From: CAYLSO01 sp964386525
GTDB taxonomy: Bacteria > Eisenbacteria > RBG-16-71-46 > DASYSL01
Assembly: GCA_964386525.1 (NCBI GenBank)
Contig: CAYLSO010000247.1
Coordinates: 1-21,837 of the forward strand
Direction of reading: 5' to 3'
DNA length: 21,837 nt
Below are positions 8,530 through 17,769 of this stretch, one piece after another. The number at the start of each line of letters is the position of its first letter. Positions within the stretch are counted from its first letter, which is position 1. Below the pieces are notes generated by a model that ran no database searches, was not told the DNA's origin, and was given only the letters and a program-made list of their open reading frames with translations. The position numbers and the translations under genes were made by a program.

Positions 8530-8926
8530 CCATCTCCCGCTTGGGTGGACCCGCGGGCGCGGGCGGCGTGGGCGGACGCCGGTTCGCCAGGGCGGCCGGG
8601 GCCGCCTCCGCCGGGGCGGCGCGCCGCGGCGCTCCACGCACCCCGAGGGCCGACTCCAGCCAGCGCCCGGCCGGGGTGTCGGAGCCGGCCAGGGCGCAGG
8701 ACAGGGCCTTGCCGTCGCGTTCGGCCACTACCAGTCGGGCGGCCCGCAGACGCTGTAGATGCCGCGAGGTCACGGCCAGCGAGAGCCCCATGGCCTCGGC
8801 GACCTCGCCGACGCTGCGCGGCCGCTCGGCCAGAAGCCGCACCATGGCCCAGCGCGACGGCTCGGCGAGCGCCATGAGCCGCTCGAGGTCGGGGTCGGTG
8901 ATCGGCATCCGCCGGGGTCTTGCCAT
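8513..8926 (-). CDS. ArsR-like winged-helix transcriptional regulator
   Basis: A 137-residue protein with an ArsR-type winged helix at about residues 11-80: LERLMALAEPSRWAMVRLL (dimer and first helices), RSVGEVAEAMGLS (helix 2), VTSRHLQRLRAARLV (recognition helix) and the wing VAERDGKALSCAL. There is no metal-binding CxC pair in helix 3, so a metal sensor is unlikely. Residues 98-130 are an Ala/Pro-rich linker ending in the short tail REMDDFLL, an odd acidic-hydrophobic end that could be a contact peptide. The ATG at 8926 has no clear Shine-Dalgarno; an internal ATG at 8908 is an alternative. The gene is divergent from rlmN (85 bases between starts) and overlaps the Ppx/GppA gene by 17 bases, so it probably regulates itself and either neighbour. 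Confidence 0.75.
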   Translation of the reverse strand: MARPRRMPITDPDLERLMALAEPSRWAMVRLLAERPRSVGEVAEAMGLSLAVTSRHLQRLRAARLVVAERDGKALSCALAGSDTPAGRWLESALGVRGAPRRAAPAEAAPAALANRRPPTPPAPAGPPKREMDDFLL

Positions 8927-8973
8927 GGAGGGTCCCGCCGCTTTCGTCTCGCCGTCGCTGGGCCGGCGCGCCG

Positions 8974-9003
8974 TTGACCGGCGCGAATCCGGGTTGCTAC
9001 TGT
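8974..9003 (+). promoter_or_regulatory. Sigma70-like promoter of the rlmN operon, leaderless layout
   Basis: TTGACC (8974-8979) and TACTGT (8998-9003) are 18 bp apart. Only eight bases separate the -10 box from the rlmN ATG (9012), so the transcript has a leader of two bases or none. No Shine-Dalgarno precedes that ATG. The layout copies that of the PorV-like gene. Confidence 0.6.
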
Positions 9004-9011
9004 CGCACGCG

Positions 9012-10193
9012 ATGCAACCGATTGCCGATCCGTCACCTGAGCCGCAGCCGCCGGTCTCCGAGCCGGGCGAGCCCGCAGCCCCGCGCGGCGCTCCCGCCGA
9101 CCCTCCGGCCGAAGCCCGCGACGCCTCCGCCGCTCCGCGCCCCCGCCGTCGCACCGGCCCGCCCAGCCTCTTCGGGCTCACCCCCGACGAGTTCGGCTCC
9201 CGGCTCGTCGAGCACGGCCACCCGCGCTACCGCGGCCACCAGGTGCTCGACTGGGTCTACCGCAAGCGCGTCCGCGAACCCGAGCGCATGACCAACGTCT
9301 CGCGCAAGCTGCGCGAATCGCTCGCCGGCCTGGTGTCGCTGGCGCTGCCCGAGGTCGCCGAGGTGCGCGTCTCGCGCGCCCAGGACGCCGCCAAGTTCGT
9401 GCTCCGCCTCCACGACGGCGAGCGCATCGAGTCGGTGGCCATGCGCTCCCGCCGCGGCGTGACTCTGTGCCTGTCCTCGCAGGCCGGGTGCGGCATGCGC
9501 TGCGCGTTCTGCGCCACCGGAGCGATGGGCCTGCGCCGCAACCTGCGCCCCGAGGAGATCGTCGCGCAGGTCGCCCACATGCTGGAGGCGACGGGCTGGG
9601 AGGATCCCGGCTACAACCTCGTCTTCATGGGAATGGGCGAGCCGCTGGCCAACTACGCCCAGGTCGTCAAAGCCATCCGCATCCTCAACCACCAGGACGG
9701 CCTCGCGGTGGGAGCCCGGCGCATCACGGTGTCCACCGTCGGCCTCGTGCCGCAGATCCGCCGCCTGTCGCGCGAGGGCATGCAGCTCGGGCTGGCGATT
9801 TCGCTGCACGCTACCACCGACGAAAAACGCCGTCAAATCGTGCCGCTCAACGAGCGCTATGGCATCGAGGACATCCTGGCGGCGGCCCGCGATTACGCCG
9901 CCAAGCTCGGCCGGCGCGTCACCATCGAGTACGTGCTGCTGGCCGGGGAGAACGACACGCACGACGATGCCAACCGCCTGGCCGCGCTGGCGCGCTCGGT
10001 GCCGTGCAAGGTGAACCTCATCCCCTACAACCCGGTGCCGCACCTGCCGTGGAAGCGGCCCACAGAACCGACCGTGCAGCGCTTCGCCGACTGGCTGGCG
10101 CCCCGCTCGCCGGCCGTCACGGTGCGCTGGAGCCAGGGCACCGACATCTGGGCGGCCTGCGGCCAGCTGGGGTCCCGAGCCTCGGGACGGTGA
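9012..10193 (+). CDS. rlmN: 23S rRNA (adenine2503-C2)/tRNA methyltransferase RlmN
   Basis: A 393-residue radical-SAM methyltransferase that adds a methyl group to C2 of A2503 in 23S rRNA and of A37 in some tRNAs. It carries the Fe4S4-binding CGMRCAFC (Cys160, 164, 167), the two catalytic cysteines at 153 (VTLCLSS) and 383 (DIWAACGQL), the SAM-binding MGMGEPLANY (206-215), and the family strings LAISLHATTD and LIPYNPVPH. The first 48 residues are a Pro/Ala/Arg-rich extension absent from most relatives and probably disordered. The ATG at 9012 is adopted because a promoter ends eight bases before it. A start at the next family-like methionine would leave a truncated protein. The gene overlaps the kinase gene by four bases (GTGA), making it the first gene of a five-gene operon with a two-component system, an unusual but recognisable neighbourhood. 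Confidence 0.95.
   Translation: MQPIADPSPEPQPPVSEPGEPAAPRGAPADPPAEARDASAAPRPRRRTGPPSLFGLTPDEFGSRLVEHGHPRYRGHQVLDWVYRKRVREPERMTNVSRKLRESLAGLVSLALPEVAEVRVSRAQDAAKFVLRLHDGERIESVAMRSRRGVTLCLSSQAGCGMRCAFCATGAMGLRRNLRPEEIVAQVAHMLEATGWEDPGYNLVFMGMGEPLANYAQVVKAIRILNHQDGLAVGARRITVSTVGLVPQIRRLSREGMQLGLAISLHATTDEKRRQIVPLNERYGIEDILAAARDYAAKLGRRVTIEYVLLAGENDTHDDANRLAALARSVPCKVNLIPYNPVPHLPWKRPTEPTVQRFADWLAPRSPAVTVRWSQGTDIWAACGQLGSRASGR
10172..10188. repeat. 17-bp palindrome at the rlmN-kinase junction
   Basis: GTCCCGAG (10172-10179) and CTCGGGAC (10181-10188) are perfect inverted copies around one base, ending one base before the kinase GTG. As RNA it would fold over the weak ribosome site (GGGAC), so kinase translation would depend on ribosomes finishing rlmN and opening the hairpin. 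Confidence 0.4.
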
Positions 10194-11713
10194 ACCTCCA
10201 GAAGCAGCTCACGCTCGCGCTGCTCCTGCTCGCGCTCGTCCCGAGCACGCTGGTCTCGGTGTTCGCGTTCCGCCAGGTCCTGCAGGTGGACCAGTTGTGG
10301 GCCAGCGCCGGGCTCGAGGAAGCGCTCGCCAGCTCGGTCAACGTGGCCAAGCAGTCGCTCACCCGCATGGCCGCCGACCTCGACTACGCGGCCGGTCCGC
10401 TCACCGGCCGCTGGCTCGACCGCGCCCCCGACTTCCGCACCGACGAGGCCGAGCGCCGCTACGTGGGGCGCTTCCTGCGCGACGTCGGCCTCGATTTCGT
10501 GCACGTCTACGCCCCCACCGGCGACGGCTACCGCCTCGAGTCGGCCGTCTATCCGGAGAGCACGCTGGTGACGCACGACGTGGACCTGGCGGCCGAGATC
10601 GCCGCGCTGGCGCCCGCGGCGGGGCCGCTGCAGTCGGCCAGCGGCGCGTTCGCGCAGGTGCGCGAGGTGGCGGGCGGACGGCGCGTGGCGGTCGGCTACC
10701 TGCTGCAGCCCGACTTCTTCGGCCGCCTGAGCGAGCTGCAGCTCGGCCTCGGCACCTACCGGGCCGTCACCGTCTACGCCCGGGTCTTCCGCACGTATCT
10801 GATCGTGGTGCTGGCCGTCACGCTGCTCGTGGTGGCCGGACTCGCGCTCTTGGCGGCCAACCTGCTGTCGCGGCGGCTGGCCGGGCCGGTGACGCTGCTC
10901 TCGAGGCAGCTGCGCGACATGAAGCCGCAGGCGCCGCAGCGCGTTGCCACGCCGGCCCACGCCACCCCGGAGGTGCGCGAGCTGGCCGAGGTCATCAACC
11001 AGTGGGCGGCCGAGCTGCAGCGGGCCGAGCGCGTGGCCGGCTCGGCGCAGGTGGCCCGCCAGGTGGCGCACGAGATCAAGAACTCCCTTTCCACGCTCGA
11101 GTATGCGACCGTGTCCCTGGAAGACGGGCTGGCGCGCATGTCGGAGGCCGAGCGGCGCGCGGCGGCCGAATCGCTGGCCGCGATGTCGAAGGAGTTCCAG
11201 GTGCTCAAGGAGATGGCCGAGACCTTCTCCCTGCTGGGGCGCATGGCCGAGCCGCTGATCGCCTCGCCGATCGACGTCAACGGGCTGCTGGCCAGCGTGC
11301 GCGCGCCGTACGCCAAGGCCGAGGTGAGCGTCGAGCTGGACCTCGAGGCGGGGCTGCCGCCGGTGCTGGGCGACGAGCGCGCCCTGCGCCGCGTGCTCAC
11401 CAACCTGGTGAAGAACGCCATCGAAGCGCAGGCGGCCGGGGCGGCGCTGGTCATCCGCAGCCGCCGCGAGAGCGGGGCGGTGCGCATCGAGGTGACCGAC
11501 CGCGGCCCGGGCATCGCGCCGGAGGTGCTGGCGCGGGTCTTCGACCCCGGCTTCAGCACCAAGCGCGAGCCGGGCAGCGGCTTCGGGCTCTTCCTGGCGC
11601 GCTCGGTGATCGAGCAGCACGGCGGCAGCATCGTTCTGGAATCGGCTCCGGGCGCGGGGACGACGGCGAGCCTCCGGCTGCCGGCCGCTCCCGCGGGCCC
11701 GCCGCCGGCATGA
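10190..11713 (+). CDS. Membrane sensor histidine kinase, NtrY-like
   Basis: A 507-residue inner-membrane kinase. One membrane helix at about residues 8-27, a periplasmic sensor of about 170 residues with no clear family, a second helix at about 203-224, a HAMP-like linker, then the kinase core: H-box VAHEIKNSL with His294, N-box NLVKNAIEA (405-413), G1 DRGPGI (437-442), F-box DPGFSTK (452-458) and G2 GSGFGL (462-467). HEIKN is typical of NtrB/NtrY-type kinases; serine replaces the usual proline after it. The GTG at 10190 overlaps the rlmN stop by four bases, and the response regulator gene starts seven bases after the stop. It presumably phosphorylates the downstream NtrC/NtrX-like regulator in response to an envelope signal. 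Confidence 0.9.
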   Translation: MNLQKQLTLALLLLALVPSTLVSVFAFRQVLQVDQLWASAGLEEALASSVNVAKQSLTRMAADLDYAAGPLTGRWLDRAPDFRTDEAERRYVGRFLRDVGLDFVHVYAPTGDGYRLESAVYPESTLVTHDVDLAAEIAALAPAAGPLQSASGAFAQVREVAGGRRVAVGYLLQPDFFGRLSELQLGLGTYRAVTVYARVFRTYLIVVLAVTLLVVAGLALLAANLLSRRLAGPVTLLSRQLRDMKPQAPQRVATPAHATPEVRELAEVINQWAAELQRAERVAGSAQVARQVAHEIKNSLSTLEYATVSLEDGLARMSEAERRAAAESLAAMSKEFQVLKEMAETFSLLGRMAEPLIASPIDVNGLLASVRAPYAKAEVSVELDLEAGLPPVLGDERALRRVLTNLVKNAIEAQAAGAALVIRSRRESGAVRIEVTDRGPGIAPEVLARVFDPGFSTKREPGSGFGLFLARSVIEQHGGSIVLESAPGAGTTASLRLPAAPAGPPPA

Positions 11714-11720
11714 GGCGAAC

Positions 11721-13120
<1,400 letters not shown>

Positions 13121-13124
<4 letters not shown>

Positions 13125-14437
13125 GAGCGTTCGGGACGAACCTGGCAGCGGTGGGCGCGGCGGGGCGCGGGGCGCCGCTCCTGCTCCTCCTCCTGGCGGT
13201 CGCGATCGGCGGCGGCCGCGCCGCGCCGGCGGCCGCGCAGGAGGCCTCCGTGCCCGAGCCGGCCGCGGCGGCCGACACCCTCGCCTTCCAGGAGGACACG
13301 GCGTGGGCGGCCGACAGCGTCGTCTTCCAGGACTTCCCCGAGGACGACCTGGCGTGGCTCAAGGGCGAAGCCGTCGAGGGCGTGGTGTACCAGCCCGAGC
13401 TGGCCTTCAACCGCGTCGACGGCTGGACCTTCGGCGGCCGCATCGGCTGCAAGCCATCGGCCGGCTGGATGCCCCGCTTCGACGCCCGCGTCGCCGTCGC
13501 CAGCGACCGTGGCCACCGCGGCATCTACGTGCTCGAGATCGCGCAGCCGGTGCTCCCCGGACGGCGGCTGCTGCTCGGCTGGCAGCAGCGCCGCTGGACC
13601 GACGGCATGGAGGGTGACGACGAGCGCGTCGGGTCCGCCGAGAACTTCGCCTCGGCGTTTCTCTTCCGCCGCGACTATCGCGACTACGTCGAGCGCGACG
13701 GCACGTCGCTGTTCGCGCAGGCCGCGCCGCTGCCCTGGCTGGCGGTGGGTGCGACCTACGCCAGCCACGAGTACCGCTCCCTGCCGGACGTCACGCCCAA
13801 CCCCAGCACCGTCTTCCGCAAGGACAGCCCGTGGCGGTCCAACCCGGCCGCCGACGAGGGCAAAATGCAGAGCGCCGTCTTCGAGGCCGTGGTCGACCGC
13901 CGCGACAAGGCGAGCGCGCCGCGCCGCGGCGGCTGGCTGCGGCTGGAGTGCGAGACCTCGGGCCCCGACCTGCACTCCGACTTCACTTTCACGCGCTACC
14001 AGGCGGAGGCGCGCGGCTACATGCCGCTGACCTTCGGGCTCGACCTCAAGGGGCGTCTGCTCATGGGAACCACCGGCGCCGGCGCGCTGCCCGTGCAGAA
14101 GGAATTCGCCGTGGGCGGCATCAGCACGCTGCGCGGGCACTCGTACAAGCACCACCGCGGCGACCACGTCTTCCTGTTCAACGCCGAGGGCGGCCTGCTG
14201 CTGTGGCGCGGCCGCCAGCGCAGCGGCGTGCGCGCCGACGTGCGCCTGCTCGCCTTCGCCGACATCGGTCAGGCGTGGCAGGGCAAGAGCTACGACCTGG
14301 CAAGCCGCCAGATGATGTCCGATGCCGGCCTCGGCCTGGGCATCGCCGAGGGGCGCATCCGCCTCTACGCCGCGCACGACCTGCGCGACGCGGACTCCGG
14401 GTTCCTGTGGACGCTACGGCTCGACAACCCGTTCTAG
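13121..14437 (+). CDS. Omp85/BamA-TamA-like outer-membrane barrel protein
   Basis: A 438-residue outer-membrane protein. After a signal peptide (about residues 1-41, hydrophobic run LLLLLLAVAIGGG, cleavage near AAAQ), a short acidic linker leads straight into a beta-barrel; no POTRA repeats are visible. The second half resembles the Omp85 surface-antigen domain: VGGISTLRGH corresponds to the conserved loop-6 segment (usually V/L-RG-Y/F), and the chain ends in the beta-signal LWTLRLDNPF with a terminal phenylalanine. Without POTRA domains it is unlikely to be the main BamA and may be an accessory barrel or transporter. The GTG at 13121 overlaps the response regulator stop (GTGA) and is preceded by GAGGAGG with four to five bases spacing. 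Cotranscription with a kinase, regulator and DUF4390-like protein suggests a role in envelope sensing or export. Confidence 0.75.
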
Positions 14438-15168
14438 GGCGGCCGGGAGCGGCCGCCGCCGCCCGCTCCGTCCTCGCCGCGACGGCGCTCGCCGGTGCGT
14501 GCCTGGCGGCGCTCGGGGCGATCTCGCCCCTGCCCGCCCAGGAGACCGCCCCGCGCGGCCTCAACGTCGAGGGCGCGCGCGTCTTCCTCGCCGGCGACAC
14601 GCTGGCCGTGGAGGTGCGGCTGGGCGGCTTCTGGAGCCCGCGGGTGCGCGGCAGCCTGGAGCGCGGCATGCCGGCCACGCTGGTGGTGACCGTCGACCTA
14701 TGGCGCCACCGCAGCGGCTGGTTCGACCGCATGGTGGCGACGCGCTCGGTGCTCTACCGCGTGCGCTACGACGCCTGGCGCGAGGACTACGTGCTGCAGC
14801 GCAACCTGGAGCCACCGCGGCACCTCGCCTCGCTCGCCGCCGTGGGCGAGGCCCTATTGCGGCCGCTGCGCCTGGCGGCGGCCCACGCCCGCGAGGTGGA
14901 ACCGCGGCGCCGCCACTACGTGGTGGTCAACGTCTCGCTGCGGCCGCTGACCCCGGAGGGCGTGCGCGAGGTGGAGCGCTTCCTGTCGTCCCAGCTGCGC
15001 AGCTCGGGGGGGGCAGATGGCGGCGGCGGGCTGGAGTCGATCGCGCGGCTGCCCAGCTCGCTGCTCTCGATGCTCGCCGCGCTCTCGGGGCTGGGCGACG
15101 AGATCGCCGTGTACCGCACGCCGGTCTTCGTGCTGCCCGGGCGCGACCAGCCGGCCGGCGCGCCGTAG
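14407..15168 (+). CDS. DUF4390-like exported protein
   Basis: A predicted exported protein of about 253 residues resembling DUF4390. Family-like features are LERGMPATLVVTVDLWRHR followed by GWFDR (residues 84-108), the RYDAWREDYVL strand (120-130), and the late hydrophobic segment before VYRTPVFVLP. A signal-like segment with an Ala-rich core ends near PLPAQ (45). The start is uncertain: no ATG, and the only reasonable start in frame near the expected place is GTG at 14407, 31 bases inside the barrel gene and without a good ribosome site. A non-standard start after GGGAG (14445-14449) is possible but no codon fits. In betaproteobacteria DUF4390 genes lie beside ntrYX and an rRNA methyltransferase gene (rsmB), so this context, with RlmN instead of RsmB, supports the call. 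Function of the family is unknown. Confidence 0.7.
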   Translation: MDATARQPVLGRPGAAAAARSVLAATALAGACLAALGAISPLPAQETAPRGLNVEGARVFLAGDTLAVEVRLGGFWSPRVRGSLERGMPATLVVTVDLWRHRSGWFDRMVATRSVLYRVRYDAWREDYVLQRNLEPPRHLASLAAVGEALLRPLRLAAAHAREVEPRRRHYVVVNVSLRPLTPEGVREVERFLSSQLRSSGGADGGGGLESIARLPSSLLSMLAALSGLGDEIAVYRTPVFVLPGRDQPAGAP

Positions 15169-15258
15169 GTCGCAGTACACGACGGTCTCTCGCGCACGGT
15201 CGAGGGCGGCGATAGCGGCGCTCCTCCTCGGGGGAAAGCCGCGGCAAGTCCGGCAACG

Positions 15259-15681
15259 TCACCGGCTCTCCCGCATCGGCTCCTCGACGAACTCCCCGCC
15301 CTCCGCCGCCAGCACCCAGGAGCGCATCTCTCCCGGCGAGCCATCGATCACGCCGACGATCACGTAGCTGTAGCCCGGCCAGGCGTGTGAACGGTCGAGC
15401 CGCGAGGGGTCGGGCTCGCCGCCGGGGTGCGAGTGATAGAAGCCCACGATCTCGAGCTGTCGGGCCTCGGCCTCGCGCTGGGCCCGCAGGATAAGCTCGG
15501 GAGCGATGGCGAAACGCTCGCGCGGGGCGTCTCCCCGCGCATTGGGCGCCGCTCGGACGGCGGCCACCACCGCGCGGCCGTCGGCCCGCGAGCCGAGCAG
15601 GATGCCGCAGCATTCCCCGGGGTAGCCGCGCCGCGCGTCATCGGCGATCGCCATGCGCTCGGCCTGGCCCAGTGACAGCAT
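15259..15681 (-). CDS. JAMM/MPN (M67 family) metallopeptidase
   Basis: A 140-residue zinc isopeptidase of the JAB1/MPN/Mov34 fold. The complete JAMM signature is present: Glu23 in YPGECCG, His83-x-His85 in FYHSHPGG, seven residues, Ser93, two residues, Asp96. Bacterial relatives cut sulfur-carrier or ubiquitin-like proteins after their C-terminal diglycine, for example releasing cysteine from CysO in mycobacteria, or desampylating in archaea. No ubiquitin-like (ThiS/MoaD) or E1-like gene lies nearby, so the substrate is unknown. The ATG at 15681 is preceded by a GGGGGGAGAGG run that supplies a ribosome site. An upstream in-frame ATG at 15756 would add an Arg-rich stretch lacking homology-like character. 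The gene converges on the rlmN operon with 90 bases between and no clear terminator there. Confidence 0.88.
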   Translation of the reverse strand: MLSLGQAERMAIADDARRGYPGECCGILLGSRADGRAVVAAVRAAPNARGDAPRERFAIAPELILRAQREAEARQLEIVGFYHSHPGGEPDPSRLDRSHAWPGYSYVIVGVIDGSPGEMRSWVLAAEGGEFVEEPMRESR

Positions 15682-15759
15682 CCTCTCCCCCCGTCGCGGG
15701 CCGTTCGGCACCCGTGCCCGCGACCCGCCCCGCAGCCTACGGAGGGCGCGCTCCAATGC

Positions 15760-15788
15760 AAAGAGGGCCGGCAGGGCCGGCCCTCTTT
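15760..15788. terminator. Bidirectional-type terminator hairpin
   Basis: AAAGAGGGCCGGC (15760-15772) and GCCGGCCCTCTTT (15776-15788) form a perfect 13-bp stem with a 3-base loop. Reading the minus strand, the stem ends in CTCTTTG, suitable for ending the sigma/anti-sigma/membrane-protein operon whose last stop is at 15840. It also separates the JAMM gene from that operon. Confidence 0.8.
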
Positions 15789-15839
15789 CTCCCCCGGCCG
15801 GAAGGGACCTCGACCGGCCGGAGCTGGGGGATTCGTGAA

Positions 15840-17126
15840 CTAGGAGGTCGGTGGCGCCCCCGCGCCAGGGTAGGCGCCCGGAGTGCTCGCGCCCGGATAA
15901 CCGCCTGGATAAGCCCCCGGCCCGCCCGCGCCCGTCATGCCGCCCGCTGCCGGCGCGCCGCGCTCCGCCTCGCCGAGCCGCGACAGGAACAGGGCACCCA
16001 GGCCGAGCAGCACGCTCACCGAGCCGATCACCGTGCCGATACCGAGGAGCACGAGGCCGATCACGTGCGCCAGGCCGCCGCCGGGCAGGGAGGTCAGCGC
16101 CCCCGCCGCCAGAAAGAAGACCCCGACGAACGCCACGCCGAGCAGCACGGAGGGCAGCAGCGGCGGCTCGGTCACCGGCCGGCCGCGGAAGCGGGCGCCG
16201 ATGAGCGCGCAGGCCGCGATGTAGCCCACCAGCGCGGCGACCGGGTACAGGAACAGGAGCAGCAGGGCTACCGGGATGCCGATCACGGTGATCACCAGTA
16301 GCACCACGAGGATGGGCAGCACGGGGAAGGTCGCCGCACCGAGCAGCAGCGACAGGAAGGTGCGCCGCGACACCGTCGCCGCCACGCGGCCCAGCCGCTC
16401 CGGGAACAGCACCGCGACGATGGCACCCAGCACCAGGAAGAGGACGAGTGAGATCGCCCCCGCGGCCAGCGGCAGCCAGGGCGCCCAGCGGGGATGGCCG
16501 AGGAACGGGATGGAGACCGACTCGCCCTGGATCTCCGCGCTCGGCGAGGCGTGCACCATGCCGCCGACGGCCACCACGTCGCCGCCGACACGGGCCGAGT
16601 CGCCGAGATCCACCGAGCCCATCACGGCGACGACGTCGCCCTCCACGGCCCCGCGCACGCGCACGTTGCCGAAGACGGCCACCACCTCGCCGTTCACCAC
16701 GCGGCCCGGCGGCACGTCCACGTTCTGGAACATGTTGACGATCTCGCCCGAGCGGTGCCGGTCCTCGATGACGATGTGCCGCGTCGTGTCCTCGCCGTCG
16801 ATGCGGATCGTGACCTTGGGCTGGTTGCGCCCTCCCCGCACGACCACCTGGTCGCCCGACTGCACGCGGATGCCGTCGCGCGTGATGGTCACCTCGCGCA
16901 CGATCGGAATCGTGTCGCCCGCGGCACTCACGACATCGAGGCGGGCGCGCCCGCTCGCGGCGCGGCGCTCGTCGGCGCGCGCCGGGGCAGCGGCCGCCCA
17001 GGCCAGGACCAACGACAGAGCGGCGGTCAGGGCGAGCCCCAGGCTCATCCAGAACAGCGGCGTCAGGTCACGGCGCAGGGTCGCGCGTGCGGCGGCCGGC
17101 GGGTCAGGCGACCATCGGACCCACAT
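15840..17126 (-). CDS. Membrane protein with bactofilin-like polymer-forming repeats
   Basis: A 428-residue membrane protein. After a hydrophobic segment (24-47, signal or anchor), residues 60-125 are a beta-rich part. Residues 143-205 hold three repeats of a short beta-helix motif (GEVVAVFGNVRV, GDVVAVMGSVDL, GDVVAVGGMVHA) like those of polymer-forming bactofilin-type proteins. About five or six membrane helices follow (219-241, 258-312, 325-345, 354-383), then a Gly/Pro/Tyr-rich tail. The repeat region most likely lies outside the cytoplasm. The ATG at 17126 is well supported by TAAGGAGGTG five bases before it and overlaps the anti-sigma gene by 23 bases, so translation is coupled. It is the third gene of an ECF-sigma operon and may be part of the sensed envelope system or a target. 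The exact role is unknown. Confidence 0.75.
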   Translation of the reverse strand: MWVRWSPDPPAAARATLRRDLTPLFWMSLGLALTAALSLVLAWAAAAPARADERRAASGRARLDVVSAAGDTIPIVREVTITRDGIRVQSGDQVVVRGGRNQPKVTIRIDGEDTTRHIVIEDRHRSGEIVNMFQNVDVPPGRVVNGEVVAVFGNVRVRGAVEGDVVAVMGSVDLGDSARVGGDVVAVGGMVHASPSAEIQGESVSIPFLGHPRWAPWLPLAAGAISLVLFLVLGAIVAVLFPERLGRVAATVSRRTFLSLLLGAATFPVLPILVVLLVITVIGIPVALLLLFLYPVAALVGYIAACALIGARFRGRPVTEPPLLPSVLLGVAFVGVFFLAAGALTSLPGGGLAHVIGLVLLGIGTVIGSVSVLLGLGALFLSRLGEAERGAPAAGGMTGAGGPGAYPGGYPGASTPGAYPGAGAPPTS

Positions 17127-17769
17127 GCGGCACCTCCTTATCGGGCTCGCGTTGATGCAGGAAACGCACGAAGACCAGCGATGAGACGACGAAGCCGATC
17201 GCCAGGACGAGCCAGCCGCCGGGGCCGGTGCCCGTGGCGCCGCTGACGGTCTCCATCGCCCGGCCGAGGGTCCGCACCCAGCCCAGTTGGTCGCTCAAGA
17301 AGCGGCCGGCCGAGTTGACCCACGCCGAGACGAACGACAGCGCGTCGATGACGCCGAGGCCGGCGCGCAGGCCGGCGGCCGAAGCCACCGCGAGCGCCGA
17401 GCCGGCCGCCTGCCGGATCTCCGGCACGAAGGCCAATCCGAGCACCAGCCCGGCCACCACGGCGAGGCCGGCCCCGTAGGCCCAGGAGAGAGCGGCCACC
17501 AGCCGGCGGCGCCGGACCTCCGCCCGCACCCGGGCGCGGGCGTTCTCGCGCGCCACCGCCTCGAGGATGCGCACCCGCAGCGTGGCCGGGGCAGCGGGCC
17601 GCGGCAGGCGGGCAAGGCCCGAATACAGGACCTGCCACCGCTCCTGCTCCCGGGCGCAGCTCGCGCAGGCGGCCACGTGTTCGGCGACGCGCGCGGCGCT
17701 CACTCGGTCGAGACCACCCTCGGCCTGCTGGGCGAGGAGCTCTCGTGGATGGCGGTCAGGGTCTCTCAT
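17104..17769 (-). CDS. Zinc-finger (zf-HC2) anti-sigma factor, membrane bound
   Basis: A 221-residue predicted anti-sigma factor. The N-terminal ZAS-type zinc site is His31-xxx-Cys35-xx-Cys38 (EHVAACASCAR), followed by an Arg-rich helix, a membrane helix at about 90-114, a loop of about 70 residues and a second helix at about 185-203, ending in a charged tail. Such proteins hold an ECF sigma factor inactive at the membrane until a stress signal frees it. The ATG at 17769 overlaps the sigma gene stop by four bases (ATGA), the classic sigma/anti-sigma arrangement. The second membrane helix is less usual and puts both ends inside the cell. Its 3' end overlaps the next gene by 23 bases. The signal is unknown. 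Confidence 0.88.
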   Translation of the reverse strand: MRDPDRHPRELLAQQAEGGLDRVSAARVAEHVAACASCAREQERWQVLYSGLARLPRPAAPATLRVRILEAVARENARARVRAEVRRRRLVAALSWAYGAGLAVVAGLVLGLAFVPEIRQAAGSALAVASAAGLRAGLGVIDALSFVSAWVNSAGRFLSDQLGWVRTLGRAMETVSGATGTGPGGWLVLAIGFVVSSLVFVRFLHQREPDKEVPHVGPMVA

